Of a DNA stretch of 64,000 nucleotides, positions 8,923 through 16,783 are shown piece by piece (position 1 is the first letter of the stretch; every line of letters starts with the position of its first letter). Source of the stretch: JBDFMH01 sp047238125 (GTDB lineage Bacteria > Pseudomonadota > Alphaproteobacteria > Sphingomonadales > Sphingomonadaceae). The translations under genes and the position numbers were made by a program. The stretch is from assembly GCF_047238125.1 (NCBI RefSeq), contig NZ_JBDFMH010000001.1:3162001-3226000 (forward strand), given 5' to 3'. A model generated the notes under the pieces. It did no database searches, was not told where the DNA came from, and saw only the letters and a program-made list of their open reading frames with translations.

Positions 8923-10190
8923 GGATGCCCAGCGCGACCGCCATTCCCCAGCCTGCGGGCAAGCGCGACACGGTCGGGATCGCGGCGATCTACACCATCG
9001 CCTTCTACCTTATCGGCAAGATGTTCTACGTTCTTTCGGGCGGCAGCGCGCAGCCGGCGGATCTCGCACTGGTCGTCATGGCGTTACTCGTGTCGCCGCC
9101 CGCTGCCTTGATCCGCGTCGCTCGCCTCTGGCCTACTTTCGCGTTTCTGGTGATCTGGATCATCCTTGTGAACGCAGCATGGATGCTGATCACGGGCAAG
9201 CTGGCGTTCGGAGTCTCGGCCACATATTATATGTTCAATTTCCTGGTGGTCGCGGCCACATTCAGCACGCGGGAACGGGATCCGGCGCTGTTCGATCGGA
9301 TCGTGCCGATCGCGCTGATGGTGTCGATCGTCATCCAGTTCGGCGCGGTGGTGCTGTTCGGCGCGAACGACGGCTATCGTGCCGTGGGCACGTTCCGCAA
9401 CCCGAACCAGCTTTCCTACTGGGCGCTGGTGGTCGTCAGCCTGCTGCTGATCCTGCGTCGCAACAGGACGCGGATCTGGGACCTGCCTTTCCTGCTGATG
9501 GCGCTGTGGTGCCAGATTGCCGGGGCCTCGCGCGCGGGAGCGGTCTCGATCATGCTGCTGCTGCTGGTGTGGGCCTGGTTCGCGCTGGAGACACCGATCA
9601 AGCGCGTACTGGGGATGCTGATCGGATCGATGCTGGCAGTCCTTCTCGTTGCATCGCCGCTGGCTGGGGACCTGAGCAATACCCAGCGCGTATCGACGGT
9701 CGAGGAAAGACTGAACCGCGACGACAGAGTTTCCCAGCTGGAAGTCCGCAACTACAACCGCATCCTGAAATACTATCAGTACACCGCATTCGGAGCCGGC
9801 GAGGGCTTCCTTGCGCGATTCGAGGAACAACGAGGGGCCGTCGTGGCCGAAATCCATTCCTCGTTCGGAACGATGCTTTTTTCCTATGGTATCGTCGGCC
9901 TGACCCTCTTCAGCCTGGCGCTTATCACGCTCGCTCGATCGCTGCCATTCTCGCTGGCGATCTACATCGTTCCAGTGCTGATCTACGGCCTGACCCATCA
10001 GGGGCTGCGCTTCACTTTCTTCTGGATGATGCTTGGCCTAATGTTGAGCATTGCCGCGGAAGGCCGAGCAGCCGGTCGATCCCGATCAGCGGCGTCGGCG
10101 CCGCTGCGGTCGGCCGAACCGCGATCTGCCGTTCCACGCCGTGCCGAATTCCTGCGCGAGATCGCCAAGGCGCGCGGCAGCCGTTACTGA
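8919..10190 (+). CDS. Second O-antigen ligase / polymerase-like membrane protein
   Basis: A 423-residue membrane protein with about ten to twelve hydrophobic segments. FRNPNQLSYWALV near residue 160 matches the FxNxNxLxxW-like motif of O-antigen ligases, and a loop with AFGAGEGFLARFEEQ and EIHSSFGTMLFSYGIVGL near residue 325 corresponds to the HN/HS(x)E-type Wzy_C loop. The C-terminal 50 residues are Arg/Ala/Ser-rich and cytoplasmic. It is more divergent from the canonical signature than the protein at 1937-3316. One of the two may be the polymerase and the other a ligase, or each may handle a different polymer. It overlaps the GT4 gene by four bases. Confidence 0.8.
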   Translation: MRMPSATAIPQPAGKRDTVGIAAIYTIAFYLIGKMFYVLSGGSAQPADLALVVMALLVSPPAALIRVARLWPTFAFLVIWIILVNAAWMLITGKLAFGVSATYYMFNFLVVAATFSTRERDPALFDRIVPIALMVSIVIQFGAVVLFGANDGYRAVGTFRNPNQLSYWALVVVSLLLILRRNRTRIWDLPFLLMALWCQIAGASRAGAVSIMLLLLVWAWFALETPIKRVLGMLIGSMLAVLLVASPLAGDLSNTQRVSTVEERLNRDDRVSQLEVRNYNRILKYYQYTAFGAGEGFLARFEEQRGAVVAEIHSSFGTMLFSYGIVGLTLFSLALITLARSLPFSLAIYIVPVLIYGLTHQGLRFTFFWMMLGLMLSIAAEGRAAGRSRSAASAPLRSAEPRSAVPRRAEFLREIAKARGSRY

Positions 10191-10322
10191 AACGCGGCGG
10201 CGCGAGCCTTGGCTACCAGACCGTTGAACCAGCGGCGGCCGTGCGATTCGACCCAGCGATCGGTGGTTGCAGTGACCGCGACGATGGTCGCGGGATAGGC
10301 GATCGGCAAACCGCCCGTCGTC
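10184..10322 (-). other. Possible remnant of a gene 3' end
   Basis: Between two genes there is a short minus-strand frame of about 41 codons that starts after a stop and ends in TAA. It includes the stretch PIAYPATIVAVTATTD, which recalls the YPAxxxxVIAVTA segment of subtilisin-like peptidases. No start codon, catalytic Ser motif or longer frame goes with it. It may be a degraded gene end or chance. Confidence 0.2.
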
Positions 10323-10341
10323 TAGTCCGCGTCGATACCTC

Positions 10342-11097
10342 CTACGCGGTCTGCAGCATCCATCGGTCCACCCCTTCCAGTCCGAGCGCGGTCAGCCTGC
10401 CGGTGCGGTAGGCGCCGGTATCGATCCCGATCCGGTTGGAGCGCATCTCGACGGTCTCGGTGATCGTGTGGCCATGGACGACCATGACGCCGTGGTCGCG
10501 ATCGTCATCCAGGAAATCCTGGCGGATCCAGTGCATGTCGGCCACATCCTGCTCCTCAAGCGCGACGCCGGGCCGGATGCCGGCATGGACGAACAGATAG
10601 CCGCCGATCCGGATCGATCGGTGGAAGCTTTCGATGAAGCGCAGATGCGACGCCGGGATCGCGGCATGCATCGCGGTATCGAGCAGCATCCCGCCGGCAT
10701 CGATCGCAGCCGGCGATACGCCGTAGCTGATCAACGTTTCGCGGCCGCCATAGGCGAGCCAGCCTGCGCGTGTCTCGATATTGCCTCGCATCGCATCGAG
10801 CAGGGCTTCCTCATGATTCCCGCTGATAAGATGGCAGGTGCCGAATGCGGGAGGATCCGTGGCGAGCCGTTCGACCACGGCCGCCGAGTCCGGCCCGCGA
10901 TCGATCAGGTCGCCCAGGAAAATCAGGTGTACGCGCGCGGCGGGCCGGCCTTCATTATCGGCGTGCATTGTGGAGATCAGTTGATCCATCAGGTCGAGCC
11001 GGCCGTGGATATCGCCAATCGCATAGACGCGCAGGCCCGGCGGAATTGCCGGGGCCGGCGCGGCTGGCTCTCGCTTGCGGCGCAGGAACCCGATCAT
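10342..11097 (-). CDS. PPP-family metallophosphoesterase (Ser/Thr phosphatase-like)
   Basis: A 251-residue enzyme with all metal-binding signatures of the PPP family: GDIHGRLD (residues about 28-35), GDLIDRGPDS, SGNHEE, and the later HAG and HGHT histidines. It resembles the bacteriophage-lambda-type phosphatases, which act on Ser/Thr phosphates, diadenosine tetraphosphate or other phosphoesters. It is the last gene of a four-gene minus-strand group with the HAD, APH-type kinase and nucleotidyltransferase genes, 25 bases after the nucleotidyltransferase. Its target might be a protein phosphate or a small phosphorylated sugar-decoration intermediate; nothing here decides between them. Confidence 0.88.
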   Translation of the reverse strand: MIGFLRRKREPAAPAPAIPPGLRVYAIGDIHGRLDLMDQLISTMHADNEGRPAARVHLIFLGDLIDRGPDSAAVVERLATDPPAFGTCHLISGNHEEALLDAMRGNIETRAGWLAYGGRETLISYGVSPAAIDAGGMLLDTAMHAAIPASHLRFIESFHRSIRIGGYLFVHAGIRPGVALEEQDVADMHWIRQDFLDDDRDHGVMVVHGHTITETVEMRSNRIGIDTGAYRTGRLTALGLEGVDRWMLQTA

Positions 11098-11122
11098 CGC
11101 GCAGGCAATATTTCAGGCGTGC

Positions 11123-12178
11123 TCATCGCCGCCCGACCAGCTTTTCGATCAGGTTGGGATCGTCCGGCGACAGTTCGATGGCCTCGGAGGTGGCGAACGG
11201 CATCGCCGGATCGGGGCTCGTGACGAGCGTCCATTGCGCCACGCCGCAGCCCAGCACGAGCGGGCCTTCCGGCAGCTGCAAGGCGCCCAGCGCGGCGCGG
11301 GTCTCCTGCTCCATCCGCGTCGGCCGGATCGACAAGTAGATCAGCGCGTGCCCCTGTTCCCCCAGTGCACGGACCGCATCGACGGCTGCCGGGTTCGCAG
11401 TGGCGCCAGCGAAGCCCTCGCCGAAATAGGTCGATCCGCGCTGGGTGAGGAAGCCATCGACGCTGATTAGATAGACGCGCCGGCCTTCGAGCTCGTTGCG
11501 CCATTCATGGACCGTGCCCCAATCCTGATAGCCAGTCACCGGGCGGACTTTGAACACTGTGCCCTGCAGCGAAAGCCACGCGATGATCTCGGACAGATAG
11601 AGTTCGTGCGCATCGGCGGTCGGGCTGGCGGACAGCGATTCATAGGCGCCGACGAAGGCGGCGGGGTCGAGAAAATAATAGCCGCCGACCGAGAACAGGT
11701 CGGAGATCACCTTCTTCTCGCGGAAGTTGGTGATGATCCCTTCCTGGTCGACCTGCGCGTAGCTCTTGTTGCGTGGATTGATCTGATCGAAATCGTTCAG
11801 GCTGGCAACCGAGACATAGTTGTACGCGGCTTCGATCGCCGGCAGCGCGAAATGATTGTCCGAATCCTTGACCATGAAAGGCTCGGCCACGTCCGCGCGA
11901 CGCAGCGTTTCGACTACGGTCTCGCTCTGGCTGCGCGTGGGTTCGGGCAGGATCACCGTACGCACAGGATGGCCGAAGGCGCGCGCCAGCCCGGCGGATG
12001 CGCCGAAGCGGTCCTCATGCTCCGCCAGCAGCGTCACGATCAGATCCTCTGGTCGGTACTCAAGCCCGGCCACCGCGCGGACGACCATCGGCACGCCATC
12101 ATGATCGGGAAGCATCCATTTGGGTGGCATATTTGGAAAGCGCGACGAACGCCCGGCGCACGGTACGATCAGCTTCAT
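11123..12178 (-). CDS. Sugar/alcohol-phosphate nucleotidyltransferase with C-terminal degenerate HAD-like domain
   Basis: 351 residues in two parts. Residues 1-230 are a GT-A-fold nucleotidyltransferase: LIVPCAGRSSRF (nucleotide-binding loop), PPKWMLP with Lys20, and VKDSDNHF with metal-binding Asp105/Asp107. Residues about 233-325 look like a HAD-fold domain: VYLISVDGFLTQ sits where DxDGTL should be, then LIYLSIRPTRMEQET as in motif II. The expected nucleophile Asp is Ser, so a phosphatase reaction is unlikely. The ATG at 12178 overlaps the kinase stop by one base (TGATG). Together with the kinase and HAD genes this suggests activation of a phosphorylated small molecule as an NDP/CDP derivative for polymer decoration, by analogy with LicC; the substrate is unknown. 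Confidence 0.8.
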   Translation of the reverse strand: MKLIVPCAGRSSRFPNMPPKWMLPDHDGVPMVVRAVAGLEYRPEDLIVTLLAEHEDRFGASAGLARAFGHPVRTVILPEPTRSQSETVVETLRRADVAEPFMVKDSDNHFALPAIEAAYNYVSVASLNDFDQINPRNKSYAQVDQEGIITNFREKKVISDLFSVGGYYFLDPAAFVGAYESLSASPTADAHELYLSEIIAWLSLQGTVFKVRPVTGYQDWGTVHEWRNELEGRRVYLISVDGFLTQRGSTYFGEGFAGATANPAAVDAVRALGEQGHALIYLSIRPTRMEQETRAALGALQLPEGPLVLGCGVAQWTLVTSPDPAMPFATSEAIELSPDDPNLIEKLVGRR

Positions 12179-13083
12179 CAGGCAGTCTCCAGCGCGCGGG
12201 TCGCCAGCCCGCCGAATGTCTCGACGCGGTGCGCGATGAACGCGCGATCGCGATCGTCCTTCGCATAGGGCAGGATGCGCGCGAAGGTCAGCCCAAGCAG
12301 CAGATAGTGGAAGGCAGGATAGCGCGCATCCATCGCAGTCGCGATTCCCATGAAGCGCTGGCGCAGCGCCCAGCTTATCGACGACGGCAAAGCGCGCCGA
12401 CGATACTGGTGCCAGCGGCCTTCGCAATCCTGGAACAGCTTGGCGAGATCCATCCAGTAATGCTCGATCGGGCTTTCGATCGGATCGATCAGGCAGAGCC
12501 CATGGTTCGCATCGACGATGATGTTCTCGAACGTCAGATCGCCGTGCGCCGCCGTCGTTGCAATGCTGGTGCGGATATGCACCGCCGCCATGACGAGTGG
12601 TCCCAGGATCGACGCGTGCCGGTTCTGTGTGCGGGTATCGATGTCGGCCAGCTTGTCCAGCAACATCCCGCGCAGCCCGACATCGTGCAGCGGTGTCTCT
12701 GCGGAGGCAGCGGCGAGCCTTTCCAGCAGGCGGCTGACCGCGGATGCGAAGCCTTCAACTTCGGCAAAGGACGCGTCGGACAAGTGGCTGACGGCATCGC
12801 GGCCGCGCATGAACCCCATGTCGTACCAGTAGAGCCCATCGGTTTCCCCCTCGCCTTCGACCGGGGCGACCACCGCCGTATCGCCGACCGCGCCTTCCAG
12901 CCAGTGTTGCCGGCGAGCCTGGCGGCGGAGGCGATCGTTGGCCGCCGGGGTGGCAGCGGCCTTGCGGACGAACAGATGCCCGTCCCAATGGCGCAGCAGC
13001 ATGACATCGGCACCGGAGAAACCGGACAGGGGCAGCGCTTCGGCAAACCCCGCGAAGACGCCGCTGGTTGTTTGGCCTACCAT
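12178..13083 (-). CDS. APH/choline-kinase-fold phosphotransferase
   Basis: A 301-residue protein with the APH catalytic loop HGDLTFEN (His180, Asp182, Asn187) and the metal-binding IDP (Asp200). The N-terminal lobe is divergent but keeps FVRK near Lys41 as a possible ATP-binding lysine. Enzymes of this fold phosphorylate small alcohols, sugars or aminoglycosides. Next to a nucleotidyltransferase, the best parallel is the LicA-LicC pair that makes CDP-choline for surface glycans. A resistance role is less likely because the gene sits inside a polysaccharide cluster and overlaps both neighbours (7 bases with the HAD gene, 1 base with the nucleotidyltransferase gene). The substrate is not determinable. 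Confidence 0.8.
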   Translation of the reverse strand: MVGQTTSGVFAGFAEALPLSGFSGADVMLLRHWDGHLFVRKAAATPAANDRLRRQARRQHWLEGAVGDTAVVAPVEGEGETDGLYWYDMGFMRGRDAVSHLSDASFAEVEGFASAVSRLLERLAAASAETPLHDVGLRGMLLDKLADIDTRTQNRHASILGPLVMAAVHIRTSIATTAAHGDLTFENIIVDANHGLCLIDPIESPIEHYWMDLAKLFQDCEGRWHQYRRRALPSSISWALRQRFMGIATAMDARYPAFHYLLLGLTFARILPYAKDDRDRAFIAHRVETFGGLATRALETA

Positions 13084-13694
13084 GTCCAGCCGCCCAGATC
13101 CGGGGTGCGCACATCGATCGCAGTCATCCCCGCGGCTGCGGCGGCGGCGATGCCGGCATCATGGTCCTCCAGCACCAGGCAATCGCCGGGATCCGTATCG
13201 ATCAGGCTGGCGGCCAGCAGGTAAGGTTCGGGATCGGGCTTGCCGCGCACCACATCGTCACCGGTTACAATCGCATCGAACAGTTCCGTGATGCCAAGCC
13301 CTGCAAGAATAGCCATCGCGCCGCTCGCATTGGCTGATGTGACCAAGCCCAGCCTGACGTCGTGCGCCCGCGCCTGCCGCAGGATCGCCACGGCCGGCAG
13401 GGGATCGAGTGGTTCGCGGGCGATGATGCGACCGAATACCGTCTTCTTCGCGGCGTGGATGTCGGCGAACGGGATCGGATCCAGCCCCGCGGCGGCCACG
13501 AAGGCCGGGATCGCGTCGCGCGCCGGCCCGCCCACGATCGCGTCGAAATCGCCCCGGCCGAGCGTGCCGCCATAGCCTGCCAGGACCTCGGCATATGCGC
13601 GGTAATGGAGCGGCATCGTATCCACCAGCGTGCCATCCATATCGGACAGGATGGCGCGATAGCGGGTGAAACGATGCGATCGGGCCTCGGTCAC
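13077..13694 (-). CDS. HAD superfamily hydrolase (beta-phosphoglucomutase-like, subfamily IA)
   Basis: A 205-residue HAD enzyme with motif I LSDMDGTLVDT (nucleophile Asp18, acid/base Asp20), motif II LVTSAN, motif III Lys in GKPDPEPY, and motif IV LEDHDAG. The start is GTG at 13694, which gives a natural leader before motif I. Such enzymes dephosphorylate or isomerise small sugar phosphates. It is first in the minus-strand group with the APH-type kinase and nucleotidyltransferase and overlaps the kinase by seven bases. It could make or recycle the substrate of that pair. It is divergent from the GT2 gene across 138 bases. Confidence 0.88.
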   Translation of the reverse strand: MTEARSHRFTRYRAILSDMDGTLVDTMPLHYRAYAEVLAGYGGTLGRGDFDAIVGGPARDAIPAFVAAAGLDPIPFADIHAAKKTVFGRIIAREPLDPLPAVAILRQARAHDVRLGLVTSANASGAMAILAGLGITELFDAIVTGDDVVRGKPDPEPYLLAASLIDTDPGDCLVLEDHDAGIAAAAAAGMTAIDVRTPDLGGWTW

Positions 13695-13832
13695 GCCGAT
13701 ACCGTCGCGGACATGCTGACCACCCCGTTCCCTCTCGCCTCGCCTCCGCCAAGTTCCTTATGCAGCCCCGGGTGACGCGACAACCGCTTATCCCGTCTTT
13801 ACTCGCCAGCGGGCGGGCGGCAGGGAACAGCG

Positions 13833-14906
13833 ATGAAGTTCAGCATCTGCATCCCGAACTATAACTACGAGCGCTATATCGGCGCGGCGATCCAGAGCGT
13901 GTTCGATCAGACCCATCGCGATTTCGAGATCTGCGTTGCCGACAATGCATCCACCGATCGGTCGGTGGAAATCGTGAAGGGGTTCGATCCCAGCCGGATC
14001 AAGCTGCGCATCAATCGCTGCAATGTCGGCTTCGCGGGTAATCTCGACAAGGCAGCGAGCTTGGCGGACGGCGATCGCATGATCCTGCTGTCGTCGGACG
14101 ACCTGCTGATGCCGGACGCGCTGGCAAGCTATGCCGCCGTCGATGCGGCGATGGGGGACGCGGGCAGCCGCGCAATTCTCAACAGCACCTGCCATGTCAT
14201 CGATTCCGACGGGAATGTTACCGGGCACGAGCCACTCGTCCGCAAGATGCTTGGTGGAGCGGTGCGCGACGAGGCACTGACCAAAGTCGCAGGCGCGGAC
14301 GTGTTGCGCATCGATGCCGGCCGCCTGCTGTCGAACAGTCTGGCGCTGCTTCGTACCCCATTGAAGTTCCTGACGACCTGCTATCCGCGGACGATCTACG
14401 AAGCCGTCGAAGGCTATGCCAACGGGCGGCTGATCAACCCCGACAAATATTTCTCGTGGAAGATCATGGCCGCTGCTGACGAGGTGATCTTCATCGATCG
14501 GCCGCTATTCAGTTACCGCGTCCATGCCAACAATCAGGGGGCGATCCAGGCCCGGCTCGGCGCACTCAAGCATCTTTCCGACCAGTATCTGTCGACCTTC
14601 GACCTGCCGGATGCGGTGATGGCGCGATCCGGGCTGGATCGGGATCGCCTGGCTTCCGCCTTTATCGAACAGGATATCGGCCTTCGCGGCCTGCATCTGC
14701 TGGCCACGGGGCGTCGCTCGGAAGCGAAGCGTGGGATCGCATTCGGCTATGCCGCCTATCCTCGCCTGATGAGGGGGAACCGGAAAGTGATGGCGCTGCG
14801 CACGCTGCTCGCGGCCGGACCGATCGGCGAGGCGACCGCGAAGCGATTGCATGCTCGCGCGCTCGCGCAATGGAATACGTCGCTGGAAACCGCTGCCCAG
14901 ACCTGA
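13833..14906 (+). CDS. Glycosyltransferase family 2
   Basis: A 357-residue GT-A enzyme. The opening SICIPNYNYERYIGAAIQSV and VADNASTDRS are the standard GT2 start and nucleotide-sugar-binding Asp. LLSSDDLLMPDAL near residue 90 supplies the DxD-like metal site. The C-terminal 100 residues are helical and basic, and probably membrane-associated. A purine-rich stretch (CAGGGAACAG) precedes the ATG. It is the only plus-strand gene between two minus-strand groups and abuts the aminotransferase gene tail to tail, so it has its own promoter in the 138 bases shared with the HAD gene. It would add one sugar to the growing repeat unit. Confidence 0.88.
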   Translation: MKFSICIPNYNYERYIGAAIQSVFDQTHRDFEICVADNASTDRSVEIVKGFDPSRIKLRINRCNVGFAGNLDKAASLADGDRMILLSSDDLLMPDALASYAAVDAAMGDAGSRAILNSTCHVIDSDGNVTGHEPLVRKMLGGAVRDEALTKVAGADVLRIDAGRLLSNSLALLRTPLKFLTTCYPRTIYEAVEGYANGRLINPDKYFSWKIMAAADEVIFIDRPLFSYRVHANNQGAIQARLGALKHLSDQYLSTFDLPDAVMARSGLDRDRLASAFIEQDIGLRGLHLLATGRRSEAKRGIAFGYAAYPRLMRGNRKVMALRTLLAAGPIGEATAKRLHARALAQWNTSLETAAQT

Positions 14907-14939
14907 CTCATCAAGCTGGCGTGACCCGGCACGCGCCGC

Positions 14940-16142
14940 TTACGCCACCGCCTGCGTCATCACCTTCGCAACCGCATCGGCGGCATCGCGCATATCGATT
15001 TCGTCGAGCGTGGGATGGACGAGCAGCATCAAGCTTTCCTCGCCCAGTTGACGGGCGACGGGCAAGCGCTGCCCCGGCCCGAGTCCGCGTCCGGTGAATG
15101 CCTTTTCCAGATAGATTTCCGAGCAGCTGCCGGAGAAGCACGGCACGCCTTCGGCCACGACCGCATCGACGATGCGCTGCTGGGTCCAGCCGGACTTCAG
15201 GCGATCGCGTTCGAGAAACGCATAATATTTGTAGCGGGCATGGCCGATCGCGGCCGGCGGCGGGGTCAGCCGCAGACCCGGCACGCCGGCCAGCATCCGA
15301 TCGAGCGCATCGCCGTTCGCCTGCCGCCGCGCGGTCCAGGCCGGCAGCTTGGCGAGCTGGATGCGGCCGATCGCGGCCTGCACCTCCGTCATCCGCCAGT
15401 TGGTGCCGAAACTTTCATGCAGCCAGCGGAAGCCGGGCGGATGCTCGCGCTCGAACACCGCTTCATAGCTCTTGCCATGGTCCTTGTAGGCCCAGGCGGT
15501 GCGGAACCGCGCTTCGTTGTCCAGCGCCAGCAGGCCGCCTTCGCCGGCGGTCGTCATGATCTTGTCCTGGCAGAAGCTGAAGGCGGCGCAATCGCCGAAG
15601 CTGCCCACCGGCCGGCCGGCCCAGGTGGCACCGTGAGCCTGCGCGCAATCCTCGATCAGCAGCAGCCCGCGTTCGCGCGCCAGCGCCGACAGCGCATCCA
15701 TGTCGCACGGCCAGCCGGCGAGATGGACCGCGATGATCGCCCTGGTGGCCGGCGTCAGCACCGCGCGGATGCTGTCTGCCGTGATGTTCTGGGTGACGGG
15801 ATCGACATCGGCGATGACGGGCGTGGCACCCCGCATCACCGCGGCGCTCGCCGATGCGATGAAGGTGCGGCTGGTCGTCACCACCTCGTCGCCCGGGCCG
15901 ATTTCCCAGGCCATCAGCGCCAGTTCGATCGCCAGCGTGCCGTTGGCCAGCGCGATCGCGTGGGTGCGCCCGAGGGCTGCGGCATAGTCCGCCTCGAACC
16001 CGCGCACTTCGTGCCCGGTCCACTGGTTGACCTTGCCCGATTCGAGCACGCGCACCGCGGCTGCGATCTCGTCCGCATCGAAATGCGGCCAGGGCGCGAA
16101 GGGCCGGGTGCGGACGGGTGTGCCGCCGTCGATCGCCAGCAT
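14940..16142 (-). CDS. DegT/DnrJ/EryC1 aminotransferase, PglE-like
   Basis: A 400-residue PLP-dependent sugar aminotransferase. The Schiff-base lysine lies in SFCQDKIMTTAGEGG (near residue 180), and EDCAQAHGATW is the family Asp/His PLP site. It begins LAIDGGTPVR, as many members do. With the PglD-like acetyltransferase it overlaps by one base, the PglC-like transferase next, and the PglF-like dehydratase in the same cluster, the most economical reading is C4 amination of UDP-4-keto-6-deoxy-GlcNAc on the way to UDP-diacetyl-bacillosamine. I took the ATG at 16142, because the extension upstream lies inside pglD in another frame. Related enzymes with other substrates cannot be excluded. Confidence 0.87.
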   Translation of the reverse strand: MLAIDGGTPVRTRPFAPWPHFDADEIAAAVRVLESGKVNQWTGHEVRGFEADYAAALGRTHAIALANGTLAIELALMAWEIGPGDEVVTTSRTFIASASAAVMRGATPVIADVDPVTQNITADSIRAVLTPATRAIIAVHLAGWPCDMDALSALARERGLLLIEDCAQAHGATWAGRPVGSFGDCAAFSFCQDKIMTTAGEGGLLALDNEARFRTAWAYKDHGKSYEAVFEREHPPGFRWLHESFGTNWRMTEVQAAIGRIQLAKLPAWTARRQANGDALDRMLAGVPGLRLTPPPAAIGHARYKYYAFLERDRLKSGWTQQRIVDAVVAEGVPCFSGSCSEIYLEKAFTGRGLGPGQRLPVARQLGEESLMLLVHPTLDEIDMRDAADAVAKVMTQAVA

Positions 16143-16783
16143 CAGGGTTCGCGATCCGGCACCGCGAACGGACGCGCGGGCACGCCGCCTACGCGCAGGC
16201 CATCCGCGATATCGGCGGCGACGGCAGCGCCCGCCGCGATCACGACATCGGCCCCGATCACCCGCCCGGGAATGACGACCGCGCCGACGCCGACCAGCGA
16301 TCGTGCTCCAAGTGTAACGGTGCCGCACAGGCGCACGCCGGGCGCCAGATGCACTCCATCGCCGATCGTGCAGTCATGATCCACGCTCGCAGCGGTGTTG
16401 ACGATGACCCCGCGGCCCAATGTGCTGCACGGATTGACGATCGCGCCGGCCGCCAGGAAGCTGCCTCCGCCCAGCGAGACCTCGCGACCGACGACGGCGG
16501 CGGGATGGATCACGGTTTCGATCGTGAAACCGCGATCGTTCGCCCAGTCGATCAGCGCAAGCCGGGCGCGATTATCGCCGATTGCGGGAATGATCGCGTC
16601 GTCAGGGCGATGGTTGGCGAGCAGCCAGTCGCGTCCGCCGGAGACTTCGAGGTGAAGCAGCGTGCGGCCAGGCTGTGCCGCATCGTCGAGAAGGATCACC
16701 GACCGGTCGGGATCGCAGGCGAGCAACGCGTCGAGCACCACGCGGGCATGGCCGCCGGCGCCGAACAGGATCGCCCGGCTCAT
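16142..16783 (-). CDS. Sugar O/N-acetyltransferase, PglD-like (left-handed beta-helix)
   Basis: A 213-residue protein with an N-terminal Rossmann-like nucleotide-sugar domain (ILFGAGGHARVVLDAL) and a C-terminal hexapeptide-repeat beta-helix. NTAASVDHDCTIGDGVHLAPG contains the PglD active-site histidine (VDHDC). PglD transfers acetyl from acetyl-CoA to the C4 amino group of UDP-4-amino-bacillosamine. It overlaps the sugar-transferase gene by four bases (ATGA) and the aminotransferase gene by one (TGATG). This PglC-PglD-PglE order is the same as in known bacillosamine loci, which strengthens the call. Confidence 0.88.
   Translation of the reverse strand: MSRAILFGAGGHARVVLDALLACDPDRSVILLDDAAQPGRTLLHLEVSGGRDWLLANHRPDDAIIPAIGDNRARLALIDWANDRGFTIETVIHPAAVVGREVSLGGGSFLAAGAIVNPCSTLGRGVIVNTAASVDHDCTIGDGVHLAPGVRLCGTVTLGARSLVGVGAVVIPGRVIGADVVIAAGAAVAADIADGLRVGGVPARPFAVPDREP

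Noticed and set aside
8864..10411. A 515-codon plus-strand frame offset from the second ligase gene
   Set aside because: The ligase frame gives transmembrane helices and family motifs; the offset frame is basic and featureless.
12178..13083. Antibiotic-resistance kinase
   Set aside because: The APH loop alone does not show resistance; overlaps with HAD and nucleotidyltransferase genes in a glycan cluster point to a biosynthetic role.
15015..16379. A 454-codon plus-strand open frame
   Set aside because: Shadow of the PglE- and PglD-like genes, which have catalytic motifs and coupled overlaps on the other strand.
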